Positions 37,401-46,739 of a DNA stretch of 64,000 nucleotides are shown here, piece after piece. The stretch spans positions 12,273,823-12,337,822 of the forward strand of contig OZ018408.1 in the NCBI GenBank assembly GCA_963969595.1, in the 5' to 3' direction. Below the pieces are notes generated by a model, which did not search any database, was not told where the DNA came from, and saw only the letters and a program-made list of their open reading frames with translations. Numbering within the stretch: position 1 is the stretch's first letter; the number at the start of each line of letters is the position of its first letter. The translations under genes were made by a program, and so were the position numbers. Source of the DNA: Neckera pumila (lineage: Eukaryota; Streptophyta; Bryopsida; Hypnales; Neckeraceae).

Positions 37401-38348
37401 CTCAAATATCTAGAACTTGGAGAAAATTTCACATAAGAAATTCATTTAATAAAATTGTAGAAGAGATTTTGACAAGTGGTAAATTGATTGGAGTTATGTA
37501 TATTATGTCCTTTAACCTCATATTTTTTTGGTGACCACTTTTTTAGATTTGACATGTGAAAAGAGGATTGAAAGACTTCAAATCACTTTCACAATTTTAA
37601 CACCCTCATGATCAAACATTATAATCTTTCAATCCGGAAGTGATATTGTTGTATTTTCTTTTCCTATGTGATCACTAACATGTCTAGTTTGAATTTGTAT
37701 GGTTACAATTCAAAAATAATTGATACAACTTATTAAAATGTTGACTTTTTTGTTCAATTTAGAGAAAATTCCTAGAATCTCAAAAAAGGCATTGGGCATT
37801 TAGGGGTTAACCTCCACTAAGCACAATTTTGACCCTATAATTCTCAAGGAATGTGCCATGCTCATCAACATCCACCAACATTGTTGGGCTCTAGATTGCT
37901 CTTTAAAACCTGAAAGTGCTTCAAATCAAGTGAGTGTCTTGTAAATTGAGAATAGGTTAGTGTTGAATTGGTGGTAGATTGGTGGTGGATTTAAAGCAAC
38001 TTCTAAAGCTTTCTAACTACAATTTTGATTTATTATATTGAAATTTTTTACTACAACTTTTCCCTATTTGATACACCTCAAAATTTAACATGTTTTCTCT
38101 CTCTTTCATAGCTTTCAAAACATGTAGCAAATTTAAAATTTGTAAGAAATTGACTATGGGGAAGGGTCTCAATGAGGAATGGATTTTTCTGTCCCTAACT
38201 GTATAAGTACTTTTGAGTGTTTTTTCCTTCAGCAATAGCTTTGTGACATTGAAGCTTCATGCTGTGCAGGATACAAGAAGGAAATAGTGGTTTGTGTCCC
38301 ATATGTCGACAACCCATCCGAGCAGTTCGCAAAATCTTTGATTCTTAG
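31460..38348 (+). CDS. APD-like membrane RING-type E3 ubiquitin ligase, ten exons
   Basis: Exons by phase and splice consensus: 31460-31755, 32409-32502, 32753-32872, 33061-33157, 34041-34115, 34440-34522, 34818-34970, 35108-35177, 35608-35923 and 38270-38348, giving 460 residues. The first two donors are the least certain. A Gly/Ser-rich N-terminus is followed by a membrane segment (about residues 70-98). A lumenal/extracellular-type region contains EWRFWLNQGSTIELSY, DWTSAPNSP and FGNLNTQDME. A second membrane segment (WGAIYAVVIVIFGVE) spans the exon 8/9 junction. The C-terminal C3HC4 RING has CTIC, PCGHRCTCYGC and CPIC. This order matches the plant APD1-4 ligases (endomembrane E3 enzymes; Arabidopsis mutants show pollen defects). 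The RING is split by a 2.3-kb intron. Four introns carry transposon-like inserts. All zinc ligands are present. Confidence 0.82.
32087..32159. mobile_element. 58-bp GC-rich hairpin flanked by 8-bp direct repeats (micro-MITE)
   Basis: The arms GGCACGGTTCTAGTATGCC and GGATACTAGGACCGTGCC (hairpin 32094-32151) pair with only a few mismatches. GAATTATG flanks the hairpin at 32087-32094 and 32152-32159; the first G of the hairpin can belong to either. It is much more GC-rich than the intron around it. An 8-bp duplication suggests a hAT-type event. It lies in intron 1 of the APD-like gene. Confidence 0.7.
33344..33946. mobile_element. TTAA-flanked TIR element (copy C), in APD-like intron 4
   Basis: Borders TTAA-CCCCTAAAGGACC and CCTTTAAGGG-TTAA (33943-33946), 603 bp, non-coding. 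It ends about 95 bp before exon 5. Confidence 0.75.
35245..35467. mobile_element. Degenerate member of the TTAA family (copy D), intron 8
   Basis: The right border CACTCAGGGG-TTGA and the interior motif GCTTGGGCACTCAGGGG resemble other copies. The left border (TTGAACCTTATTGAC...GTGCCC) is only a weak match. Flanks read TTGA rather than TTAA. Confidence 0.45.
36151..36463. mobile_element. TTAA-family element (copy E), intron 9
   Basis: The left border TTAA-CCCCTATGTGCC is clear. The right border CACGTAGGG-TTGA is a one-base variant. Interior similarity to copy D includes the GTAGCTTCC...TTTTTAGC block. Confidence 0.55.
37154..37810. mobile_element. TTAA-flanked TIR element (copy F), intron 9
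   Basis: Borders TTAA-CCCCTAATGC and GGGCATTTAGGGG-TTAA (37807-37810), 657 bp. Non-coding; a 77-codon frame inside it (37301-37534) shows no family features. Confidence 0.75.
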
Positions 38349-39185
38349 GACTTGAAGGTTCAGTGTGGAACATCAGGCTGCAAGTGAGTTAGGAGTTGGT
38401 CGAAGTTGGGTCTTTCCTTGAGTTGCGGACTCCTTATCTGTATGAGACTTTCTCGATAAGTTGCTTCAAGCACACACAGTGTAGATCGTATATATAGACA
38501 ATCAAGAGTTGTTGCTGAAGGTTTCAATGGTTTGATGTACCGGACATCCGTCGCAGCAATTTGTAAGCTGCTCCTGTTTGTTGTTTGTTTTAATAACGGG
38601 AATGTAAATACCCTTTGTCTGCAGATGTGGCAAAAAATTGTGATTAGGGTGGTTGTCGAAACATGGGCAGACTAATGTGATGTGTAGACAGGTTCAACTA
38701 CTTTTGTGATTTGGGTTCATGGAATTGTGCAACAGTAGTGAGTGTGAAAGGTAAAATGAGGATGTTTATTCCTTAACTAAGAGTACGTTCTCACCTGGCT
38801 CTATGTAGGAGCGCTAGTAAAACATAAATTTGAGTCCTGTAGCTGTGAGAAGAGTCTTTTTCGGAAATTGCAGGTTCGGTGATTTGTGGTAAGTACGTAA
38901 TGCCGGGTGTTCACACTTGTAGCTTTCCGTAATATCCAGGGTTTTGAAAGAAGTGCTAGTGAGGCAAACGCCAAGATGGTGAGGAGAGGGGTTTGCATCT
39001 GGACAGCAATGTGCTCTGATGGGATACAAAGAGCAAGGATGATTCTTCTCCCGTTTTGAGGTCCAATCATAGTTCTGAAATTTTGAGAAAAGTGCAAGTC
39101 CTGTTGAGTTTGAGGCTCGAAAAGAAGCAAGTGAGCAGTGCTTACCTGTTGAAACTGCCCCTGCAATTACACTCATGCGCATTGT
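38349..39185. other. 3' UTR and downstream region of the APD-like gene
   Basis: Moderately GC-balanced sequence after the stop; the 3' UTR probably extends to about 38780. Minus-strand frames at 38.8-39.2 kb overlap one another in different frames and show no family. Confidence 0.4.
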
Positions 39186-39436
39186 TTAACCCTTGAGCGT
39201 CCAAAGCAAATTTAGTGAAACCTAGACTTTTCCGACTTCAATGCTCTCAAAAGCTTTCTTTTCAAAAAAGATCCACATAATCCAACCGTACTGATTGGTA
39301 GTCAAGAGAGACTTGGAGGTGTGGAGAAAAGGACACATCCTTTGACTGTACTACTCAAAAGATTATAGCAGTCAAAGAAGAATTTTTTTCAAAATGGAGA
39401 GGCCACATTTTGGCCTCTAGGGCGCTCAGGGGTTAA
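39186..39436. mobile_element. TTAA-flanked TIR element (copy G), 251 bp
   Basis: Borders TTAA-CCCTTGAGCG and CGCTCAGGGG-TTAA (39433-39436). This is the shortest copy with both TTAA borders. Its TIR variant (TGAGCG in place of TAAATG) suggests a subfamily. Confidence 0.75.
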
Positions 39437-39558
39437 GTATGACTGTAGCCAAACTAGTGAATAAGAGAGATACATCTTGAATGAGAGTTACAAGATTATG
39501 GCGGTGAGCTTTTGGAATCGAAATCGGTGATGAAGCGGGGCCACCTCTAAAATCATTT

Positions 39559-39858
39559 GTGGTGAAGGACTTGTGTCTTCGGGAAAGATCGCATACAAAC
39601 GGGGCGATTTGGAAATCCATTGAAGCTCAAGGAGGAAGTCCTATTCCCCTTTCGGAAGCTCATCGTATCTCAATACGAGAAGAATTACGGAGGGTAGCTG
39701 CTTCGTCTGGAAAAAAAGTCTTCTCGAGCAGATCATGCAGATATTGCATGTGCTATTGCCAATGTACAGATTGAAAAGAGAATGGACCTGCTTTTGAAGC
39801 CAAACGCTCTGTCATGCGATGTTGAACCAGATAATCCTGTAGTTTGTGTCGTCCAGTG
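39559..39858 (+). pseudogene. Unidentified exon-like fragment with one frameshift
   Basis: The frame from 39559 encodes a plausible soluble segment (HTNGAIWKSIEAQGGSPIP, REELRRVAASS). After an A run near 39712 the sense continues in the next frame (ADHADIACAIANVQIEKRMD, ending VVCVV) up to a GTGAGT donor-like site at 39857. Composition is gene-like. I do not recognise the family. Reading it as a broken exon of a lost gene is inference. Confidence 0.4.
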
Positions 39859-40191
39859 AGTACTGTAATCCTCTGCAAAATATTTATGATAAGGATGCTC
39901 TGGCGTGTGTGGAGAGAGAAGCTGCTGGTAACTCGATGACCTTCAAGCTACCTCAACATACCGAAAATTTTTAGAACACAAAGTAATGGTGCACAATTTT
40001 GAACAAGGTGTGTGTTTTGAATGTTGGTGTGGGTTTGCTCAACAATTGCTCTCGTAATGTCAAAATCGAGACACCGCTCTTTTGTAATGGGGCTTTGCGA
40101 CAGACATTAGAAAATAGTGCTCCTACAGCAGCAAAATTTTCTGAAATCTTCATTTTGGTGGGATTTTGCTGCTACGAAAAAACTAATGTTC

Positions 40192-40468
40192 TAAGGTGGG
40201 TACACCCAAATGCGCCACTGACCTTAAACCGCCATCTATACTCTCTGTACATTTCCAAAATCAGTTCTGTACCTATGTGTAAGAAACGCTTTTAGAACTC
40301 AACTTTGTTCTTTAATAACTTTTGCATACAGTATCCAAATGCTACGTTCTTTGATGCGTTGGAACCTCCTTTCACTTATCAACAAGACAATAGGAAAATC
40401 TGACCAGCCTAGTAGTAGTAAGTAGGCACAGTACCAATTTGTGGCGGTTTTGGGTGTACCCACCTTAC
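40192..40468. mobile_element. Mariner/Stowaway-like MITE, 277 bp, perfect 19-bp TIRs
   Basis: TAAGGTGGGTACACCCAAA (40192-40210) and its exact complement TTTGGGTGTACCCACCTTA (40450-40468). Similarity continues inward to GCGCCAC/GTGGCGG. TA at each end fits the TA duplication of Tc1/mariner-type elements. Confidence 0.8.
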
Positions 40469-40761
40469 CTGAAATTTTTTCCTGAAGCTCCGCATCTTTC
40501 CAACCAACACCGCACTTACCACTCTACCAACGGGGATACCACATAGGTTCGGGGGATAATACTAGGGGGTGGTGTGAACATGCGCAGTTGCAGAAGTCCT
40601 AACCACCGCTCTTTGCAAATTCCTAACGCGAGATGAGAATGGGCCTTAATATATGTAATTTTACATCCCTTTATTCTTAACAGATTAAGCAATGTTTCTT
40701 TTGTTTGAAATTGATTGTTGTCAATTCCTTTGACCTACTTATATTGATGCCATCTAATGTA

Positions 40762-40845
40762 GAACTTCCTTTGTCTCAAAATAAATCTGTAGTTTCTTGT
40801 GGGGAATTGTGGGAGTACCATAGATTTATTTTGAAACAAAAGGAG
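40762..40845. mobile_element. Short Stowaway-like foldback, 84 bp
   Basis: Left arm CTTCCTTTGTCTCAAAATAA pairs with right arm TTATTTTGAAACAAAAGGAG. TA is at both borders (40760-40761, 40846-40847). The ends resemble the common plant Stowaway terminus CTCCYTCYGTCYCAAAATAA. Confidence 0.7.
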
Positions 40846-40989
40846 TACCATTGAAAATCAAGTTGATTTTGTATGACAACCATTATTGTATATTATTGTA
40901 TGACTATATTAAGGCAATTATTGTCTGTTTTGAGCTCATTGTCATTATCATTGTGACAAAAGTATTGTTTTTGTAAAAACTAGAGATGA

Positions 40990-41823
40990 ATACTTGAGGT
41001 AGGGGGGGCTGCCGGGACCTACTCTAAGATAAAAAGGCAAAAAAAGGGGGAGGGGAAGAGGAAAAAGGAAAAAGGAGGGGGGAAGAGGAAAAAAAGAAAA
41101 GAAGAAAAAAAAGAGAAAAAAAGAGAAAAGAAAAGGGAAAAAAAGAGGAAAAATAGAGAAAAAAAAAAGAATTGAGTTTTTAAATTAATTAAATCTTTAT
41201 AGTGGAGAATTAAGTTGAAATTCTAGAAAAAAGAAAAAAGTTCAAAAAAACTTAATTTTCATTCTTAAAAAAATTGTTAAATAGAAGATAATACAAGATA
41301 GAGGAAAAATCTAAAATATTGATATATTTTAGATGGAATTAAAATGCACTAATTCCAATGGTGAGGTCGTTATAGCAAGAAAATTGAACCTTGTGGAACT
41401 TTTTTTTTTGAAAAATTGCAAAAATTACATTCTAAAATGAATCCTACAAGTTATTTTTTTCAAGAAGATCCTCTAGTTGCCTGAAAAACAAGATTGTCCA
41501 TATCTTTTTCATAAAAAATCCAAATGAAATGAATCAAAGCTTCCCAAATAGGCAAAAATATAATCTATAAGGAAAAAAAAAAAAAAAAAATATTAAATAT
41601 TTTACCAAAAAAATTTGCTGCCCCCTCTCCCTTATTTTGAGCTTTTTTGGGCATAACTTTTGTTCCCAGGCACCGATTGAAAAAAAATTATATTTCCACA
41701 AAGCTTATTAGTTTTTCTATCTTCAAAAAAAGTTTCAAAAAATCACGGCGAAAATTCAGCTCCTAGGTACTTGCCCAAAATCCCATTTATCCCTCAAACA
41801 AACAATGGTCCTTTAGGAGTTAA
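40990..41823. mobile_element. TTAA-family element (copy H), left end unclear, with a purine tract
   Basis: The right border CCTTTAGGAG-TTAA (41820-41823) is clear. The interior (AGCTTATTAGTTTTTCTATC, TTTTGGGCATAACTTTTG) is the reverse complement of the element at 59652-60574. An unbroken purine run (115 nt) occupies 41039-41153. The left terminus was not found, so the start is approximate. Confidence 0.55.
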
Positions 41824-42128
41824 TTACTTATGAATTGTTTGCAAAATTACACCATCTAGATTTTTGCCCCAGATATAACCCCTATGAACATGAGAATATT
41901 TATTTGATTTGGAATACATCTATTTTTAGCATTCTAAAACTTCATACAGCATTCTAAAACTTCATAGTTTATTCATACGTTACCCAAAAGTTGTATGAGA
42001 AAAAAACCTCAAATCCATTATTTGAGTTCAAAACTTAGACAATCTAAAATGATAACCAAGCACAAAAGCTTCTTTGGATCACATGGTTGATATCGGTTGC
42101 AATTAACTTATTTTTCTTAGATGTGAAC

Positions 42129-42728
42129 TTAACCCTTAACTCCTAAACGAACAAAGTGTTTTCTAGAATTGTTAATTTGAAAACCATCATAATTAAAAGG
42201 ATTATTTGTAAGAATATTTTGAAACAGATATTCAAATAAAAATTGTAGATTTTGAGTTTTAGATTCCATTTGTATGGTTAGATTCACCAATGCCAATACC
42301 ATTTTTTTTTTATAAATTTTGAAAGGAAAATTTCAGAAATCCTTCTAGATTTGATTAAAAGTCAAATCTTATCATTTTTTGAGTAAAATTTGTTGGAATG
42401 GATTTGAATTGAGGTTTCCTTGACATGATAATTTTTTGAAATTTTTGTATTCTTTAAATCTATGACCTCATTTTTGCAAAATATAGTATTGAATTAGAGT
42501 CAATGCAATTTTGGCTTGGTCAACCACTCGACATATTTCTACATGTGTAATTTTAGAAGAATTATTATGTGCTCTAGTAACACCAAATCCAACCCTTAAA
42601 TAGAACAACAACTTGATATAGTATCTCCACATATTAGGATGATTTTCATCCAAGCAATAATGAAAAAGAAATGTAAGTTTGAATATATTTGTCATTCAAA
42701 AATTAGACATGGGATGTTTAAGGGTTAA
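42129..42728. mobile_element. TTAA-flanked TIR element (copy J)
   Basis: The left border is TTAACCCTTAACTCCTAAACG (either TTAA at 42129 or 42136 could be the true edge). The right border is ATGTTTAAGGG-TTAA (42725-42728). Non-coding, about 600 bp. Confidence 0.68.
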
Positions 42729-42842
42729 TGCATTCCAGATTCAATTGGCCAATTAAAGCTTTTGGTTGGACAACTCCAAATTGGTCTAGTTTTTGATGGT
42801 CTGCTCAAAACTGTGCCAGTATTTGGTAAATGCGCCTAATTG

Positions 42843-42966
42843 CAAGTGCCGGCTGCCACAGAGATGCTGAAAGAGCACAACAAATGTGGACTTTCCATCA
42901 GACCTGTGGATCGATTGTATTTCACGCACCCTTATGAATGTCACACGTACGTACTTTGTAACTGCA
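42843..42966 (+). other. Unidentified exon-like fragment
   Basis: A short frame reading QVPAATEMLKEHNKCGLSIR, then PVDRLYFTHPYEC, has gene-like composition. It starts just past a TTGCAAG site and runs into a CTGCAG. No family was recognised; it could be a stray exon of a decayed gene. Confidence 0.3.
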
Positions 42967-43144
42967 GGTCATTCAATTCCTTGTATAGTTTCTAAGGATT
43001 CTGTGTTGCGGACATGATACAAGACTTGGCATCGTGCATACTTACTGTATCTCATTCAAACCATTTATTAATCCTAGCTAGAGTTGGAGTACGTGACAAG
43101 ACGCTCAAGGGTTGTGGAGATTCAACGATCCCTTTGTACGCGTT

Positions 43145-43285
43145 AAAAGCAGAGCATGCTTATTCTGCCATTTCCACGTTCTACTTAGGGTGTAGAATCT
43201 TCCATTGTTAGTGGTACTAATTTTGCTTGCGATTTTGACATTGGAATGGGTGATTCTGAAATCGGAATAAGCATGCATTGCTTTT
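43145..43285. repeat. Inverted repeat around a ~95-bp spacer
   Basis: TTAAAAGCAGAGCATGCTTA (43145 on) pairs with TAAGCATGCATTGCTTTTAA (ending 43285), with a small internal mismatch. It may be MITE ends or a fold in a lost transcript. Confidence 0.5.
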
Positions 43286-43714
43286 AATGCTTGGGAGCAG
43301 GCAGCTTTTTGCTTGTTTTGCCATGCGCGCAGCTACAAGTCTCGCCCTGCCGGACTCGACCTGCGCGGTTGAACAAGTAGGGAGCTGCTCGTTCCCTAGT
43401 ACATAACACTTGTCTAATTCATTGCACCGACAAAGCTTCACATCTGATTACACACACCACAGCCCTGATTCTTGTAAATCCCAGATGTTGGAGTGAACAA
43501 GTGCCCAATCTAAAATAGCTAGAAAAGGCCATGGTCAATTTATTTCTATTGAGATTAACGGCTGGAGTTTTGTTGGTGGGGGGAGGGACAAGGCTACCTG
43601 CCTCTTTTGGGTGCCTAGGGAAACAAGACGTGTGGGCCCTTGATAATTAATCACCTCTAAAATCATACATTGGAAAAAATTGGATCATCACAATAAGAAT
43701 GCTTTTGCAATGAC

Positions 43715-43970
43715 ATTAGGAAAAATTTCAGCCCTCTAAAAAGCCGCTAAGGATTGATTTACGGGACTCCGTTGGTGCAATTTCAGAATGAATAAAAAAA
43801 AAAATTTAAAAAAAAAAAATAAAAAAAAATCCAACGTGGCACTACTCGTGCCATGTCAGCATCCAATTTTATAATTTTAAAAAATAATTTTTTATTTTGT
43901 TTTTTTCTCGTAATTGCATCGGGCGGGTGCCAAACTCACGGCCTTCTGGAGGGCTGAATTTTTTCCTAAT
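43715..43970. mobile_element. MITE, 256 bp, ~22-bp TIRs
   Basis: ATTAGGAAAAATTTCAGCCC (43715) and GGGCTGAATTTTTTCCTAAT (ending 43970) are inverted copies, extending to CCTC/GAGG and AAGCCG/CGGCCTT. The centre is an A-rich stretch followed by CGTGGCACTACTCGTGCCATG, itself an inner palindrome. The superfamily is not settled. Confidence 0.75.
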
Positions 43971-43975
43971 GCCAC

Positions 43976-45086
43976 GGAACATTCAACACTGTTTCTTGAG
44001 AACCATAAGTCTAGCATCACTATTACACACTTTTACTACAAAAAAGGGATTGTTTAATCAGTGGTATTGGCCCATTTTTCTCTATTGTCAATTGACTATG
44101 AAAACCGTTTTTTCTTAGAACTACTATCCAACTAGTGATTTTTTGTGTGGTTTGTTTTGGTGGTTTATTGCTAAAAAGGGATATAGTTTTTGGAGGGATT
44201 TCCCCTTTTGCAAATCCACAAATTTCTAAATCGCTAAAAAAATTGCTAAATTGAAGGATATTATTAATATACACAATTCACTTCAATATTTGAAAAAATA
44301 GTAAAGAAAATATTTACTTTTGTTCTTTTCTTTTCTTTCCTTAATTTGAGAATGCGTGTTATATTCTTCCTAGATGATGAACTTTTAGAAACTACAAATT
44401 TGATCAAAATAAATTTGATTGATGAATTAGAAAAATAAATGCCATTTGAAGTAGATAAATTATTGACAATTAAATGCAAATACAAGAAAATTAAATATAC
44501 TTCTTAATTGCCCAATGCTGTTTACCAACTTATTTAAATATCTTACATCACTAAACATAGAACGCAAAGTGAATTCAAAATTCTACAATGACTATATTTG
44601 GTTTGTATAAAAAGAACTAGGGCTTTGCGATACTACATACAACAATCAATGATTGTTTTACAAGTGAGAGACATTGATTTCCAATAAAGTATCTAAAGTT
44701 TTCAAGAAATTATAACCTTAATTATTGTTGATTGAGCTTCAAATCTTACATTTTTGTTGTTATTTTGGTAGTGAGAATTTAAAAAGAAAAACTTTGCTAT
44801 ATATGTAGTGTACAAAGTAAAAAATTCCAATAAATATTCTAGTCATTATACCATTGGAATATACCTTTTATAGACTCAAGTATCCATATTTTGCCCTAGT
44901 TTTATAGAATTTGAATTGTGGCTACAAGATTACATCCAACTTTAGTCTATTATATCTCAATGCAAACAATCAAGCAGATAGAAACTATAACTACTAATTA
45001 TTATTTGATTGAGGACAAAGATATTTTGAGATAAGCATAAAACTATCAATCACTATCAAAAGGGTATCAATTGCACAAGTTGGTAT
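43976..45086. other. AT-rich intergenic sequence
   Basis: No supportable gene. Short Lys/Asn/Phe-rich frames only. Confidence 0.5.
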
Positions 45087-45336
45087 GTGCTCCCTACACC
45101 TCAAAATAAGTTTGGAACTCATGTTCTCTTCAAGTTGTTTTGAGTAGGTCACATGGAGGCTTTTTGGTGTCCAAATTTTATTTAGGTTGCAATGAACACA
45201 TGCAATGTTCTTCATTGATTTTGACGATATAAATTTGGAACCTCTTTGAATTTGGTTTTCCACAATACAATCAATGAAATTGATATAAAAAGTTTCCAAC
45301 AAACCTGCAGACACTTAAATTTGGACGGAGGGAGTA
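45087..45336. mobile_element. Stowaway-like MITE, ~250 bp
   Basis: The right end TTTGGACGGAGGGAGTA gives, on the other strand, TACTCCCTCCGTCCAAA, the classic Stowaway terminus. The left end TGTGCTCCCTACACCTCAAA is a weaker match, with AATAAGTTTGG against AATTTAAGTGT inside. It lies immediately before an exon-like segment. Confidence 0.65.
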
Positions 45337-45339
45337 CGA

Positions 45340-45663
45340 TAAATCATAAATCACCTCCAGCACCTATTGATCTTTCCAACAAAGCTGCTCCAATAAAAAT
45401 CAAGGAACGACTCAAACAGAATTTGCTTGTTAATGTTATGACTGCCAAAGAAACCAACTGTGTTGAGTTCAGAAGTGCACTGCTATACCTGATCAAAAAT
45501 TCAGTATCTCATGTTACGTAATACCCTCAGGTTAGCTTGATGATGTCGTCTCTCAAGGTGGACGTGACGAGAAGCTTAATTCCCAACAGTTTTATGCTGG
45601 TTCTGCATCTCAGACAGTCTCTGAAGGCACAAGAGAGCTTCCGTATCAGAAGACCAAAATAAA
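45340..45663 (+). other. Unidentified coding-like segment(s)
   Basis: The frame at 45340-45521 reads SPPAPIDLSNKAAPIKIKER, then LVNVMTAKETNCVEFRSALL, and stops. A second frame at 45536-45663 reads LDDVVSQGGRDEKLNSQQFY and ends KTKINEF-stop. Both have a protein-like residue mix. They could be the last part of a plus-strand gene with a small shift or a short intron between them. No family was recognised and no upstream exons were placed. Confidence 0.35.
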
Positions 45664-46133
45664 CGAGTTTTGACCAGCACACAATCTAGCCGTTAATTGA
45701 AAATTGGAGGAGAAGTTTAGAGAACCTTTTCAATAAGATCGTTTTCTTTTCAATAACGAATACTGAAGAAGAATATCAGCCTAGACAAATACATCTTTGA
45801 ATATGCTGATATAAAAATAACCTCAGATTCGAATGCAGCGAATAACCTCTTCCTAACCACTTCCTTTTCCTGAGAGCTGCTTTTAATCTTGAACCTTTCC
45901 ATTCACTCTTTCAAGCTGCAAGGAAGGAAACTACAGAGCGTTAAAAGACTACACAGCTATGTTTCGATAGTTCAATAAATAGATGTTGAAATCCGTCAGG
46001 AAGTTTGGGCTTGACCCCGTAAGACGCTGGGGACCTAAATGGCGGATACGATGGATGACTTCACTGAAAACTGTAGAAACAAAGAATGCTTCTATTGGTC
46101 CAAATAATCAGAGTATTTTGGTGACTACCTTGG

Positions 46134-46484
46134 TCATTGGGTCAGGGTTAAGGTTCTAACATTTGTTAGCACAAGTTCTCTCAACAATTGAGTAAAGCGA
46201 AAAAACTTTGTTTTGGTGGTAGAAAGTAGAACACTAAGCCTCAATTGAACGTGGAATATAAATCCGCCAAACAGGAAAAATACAGTTATAATATTCTTCA
46301 CCAAATCACTAGTTTCCAACTGAATCGGATCAATTTGAATAGGTCTTTCGACATTGATGGGCGCATAATTTCTTCTGTTCATCTCTATGGCGCTTCATCT
46401 TGGTAATAAGCTTTGCTGCTCCACCAACTCCAGACTGTACAAACTGTGCATTCTTGGCCTCCAGGAGAGATACTGTAAGCTGCA
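46134..46484 (-). other. Unidentified coding-like segment, minus strand
   Basis: On the minus strand an ATG at 46474 opens MQLTVSLLEAKNAQFVQSGV and continues for about 50 codons to a stop. An overlapping frame from 46382 reads PINVERPIQIDPIQLETSDL followed by a hydrophobic stretch (VKNIITVFFLFGGFIF). The two frames may be joined by a shift or splice. No family was recognised. Confidence 0.3.
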
Positions 46485-46739
46485 TCTTCGTCCCGCTAAA
46501 CCAAAAACAGAAAGAAACGAAGGACAGATCGGCATCCAGATTCTTGCCAGCAGTTTGAATTGAGACCTCACAGTTTTAGTAGAGAGGCGGATTGAAGTTG
46601 AACTTCATGTGCTCGCATAACTGGTTCAAAGAGTACCATCTCAGTAAGGCAACTACTCGGTGAAATTAGAAACAAGATTTTTAAATTTAACCCTAAAAGA
46701 ACCCCAGACAAGAGAAAACGATTAAAAAGAAGGAAAACG

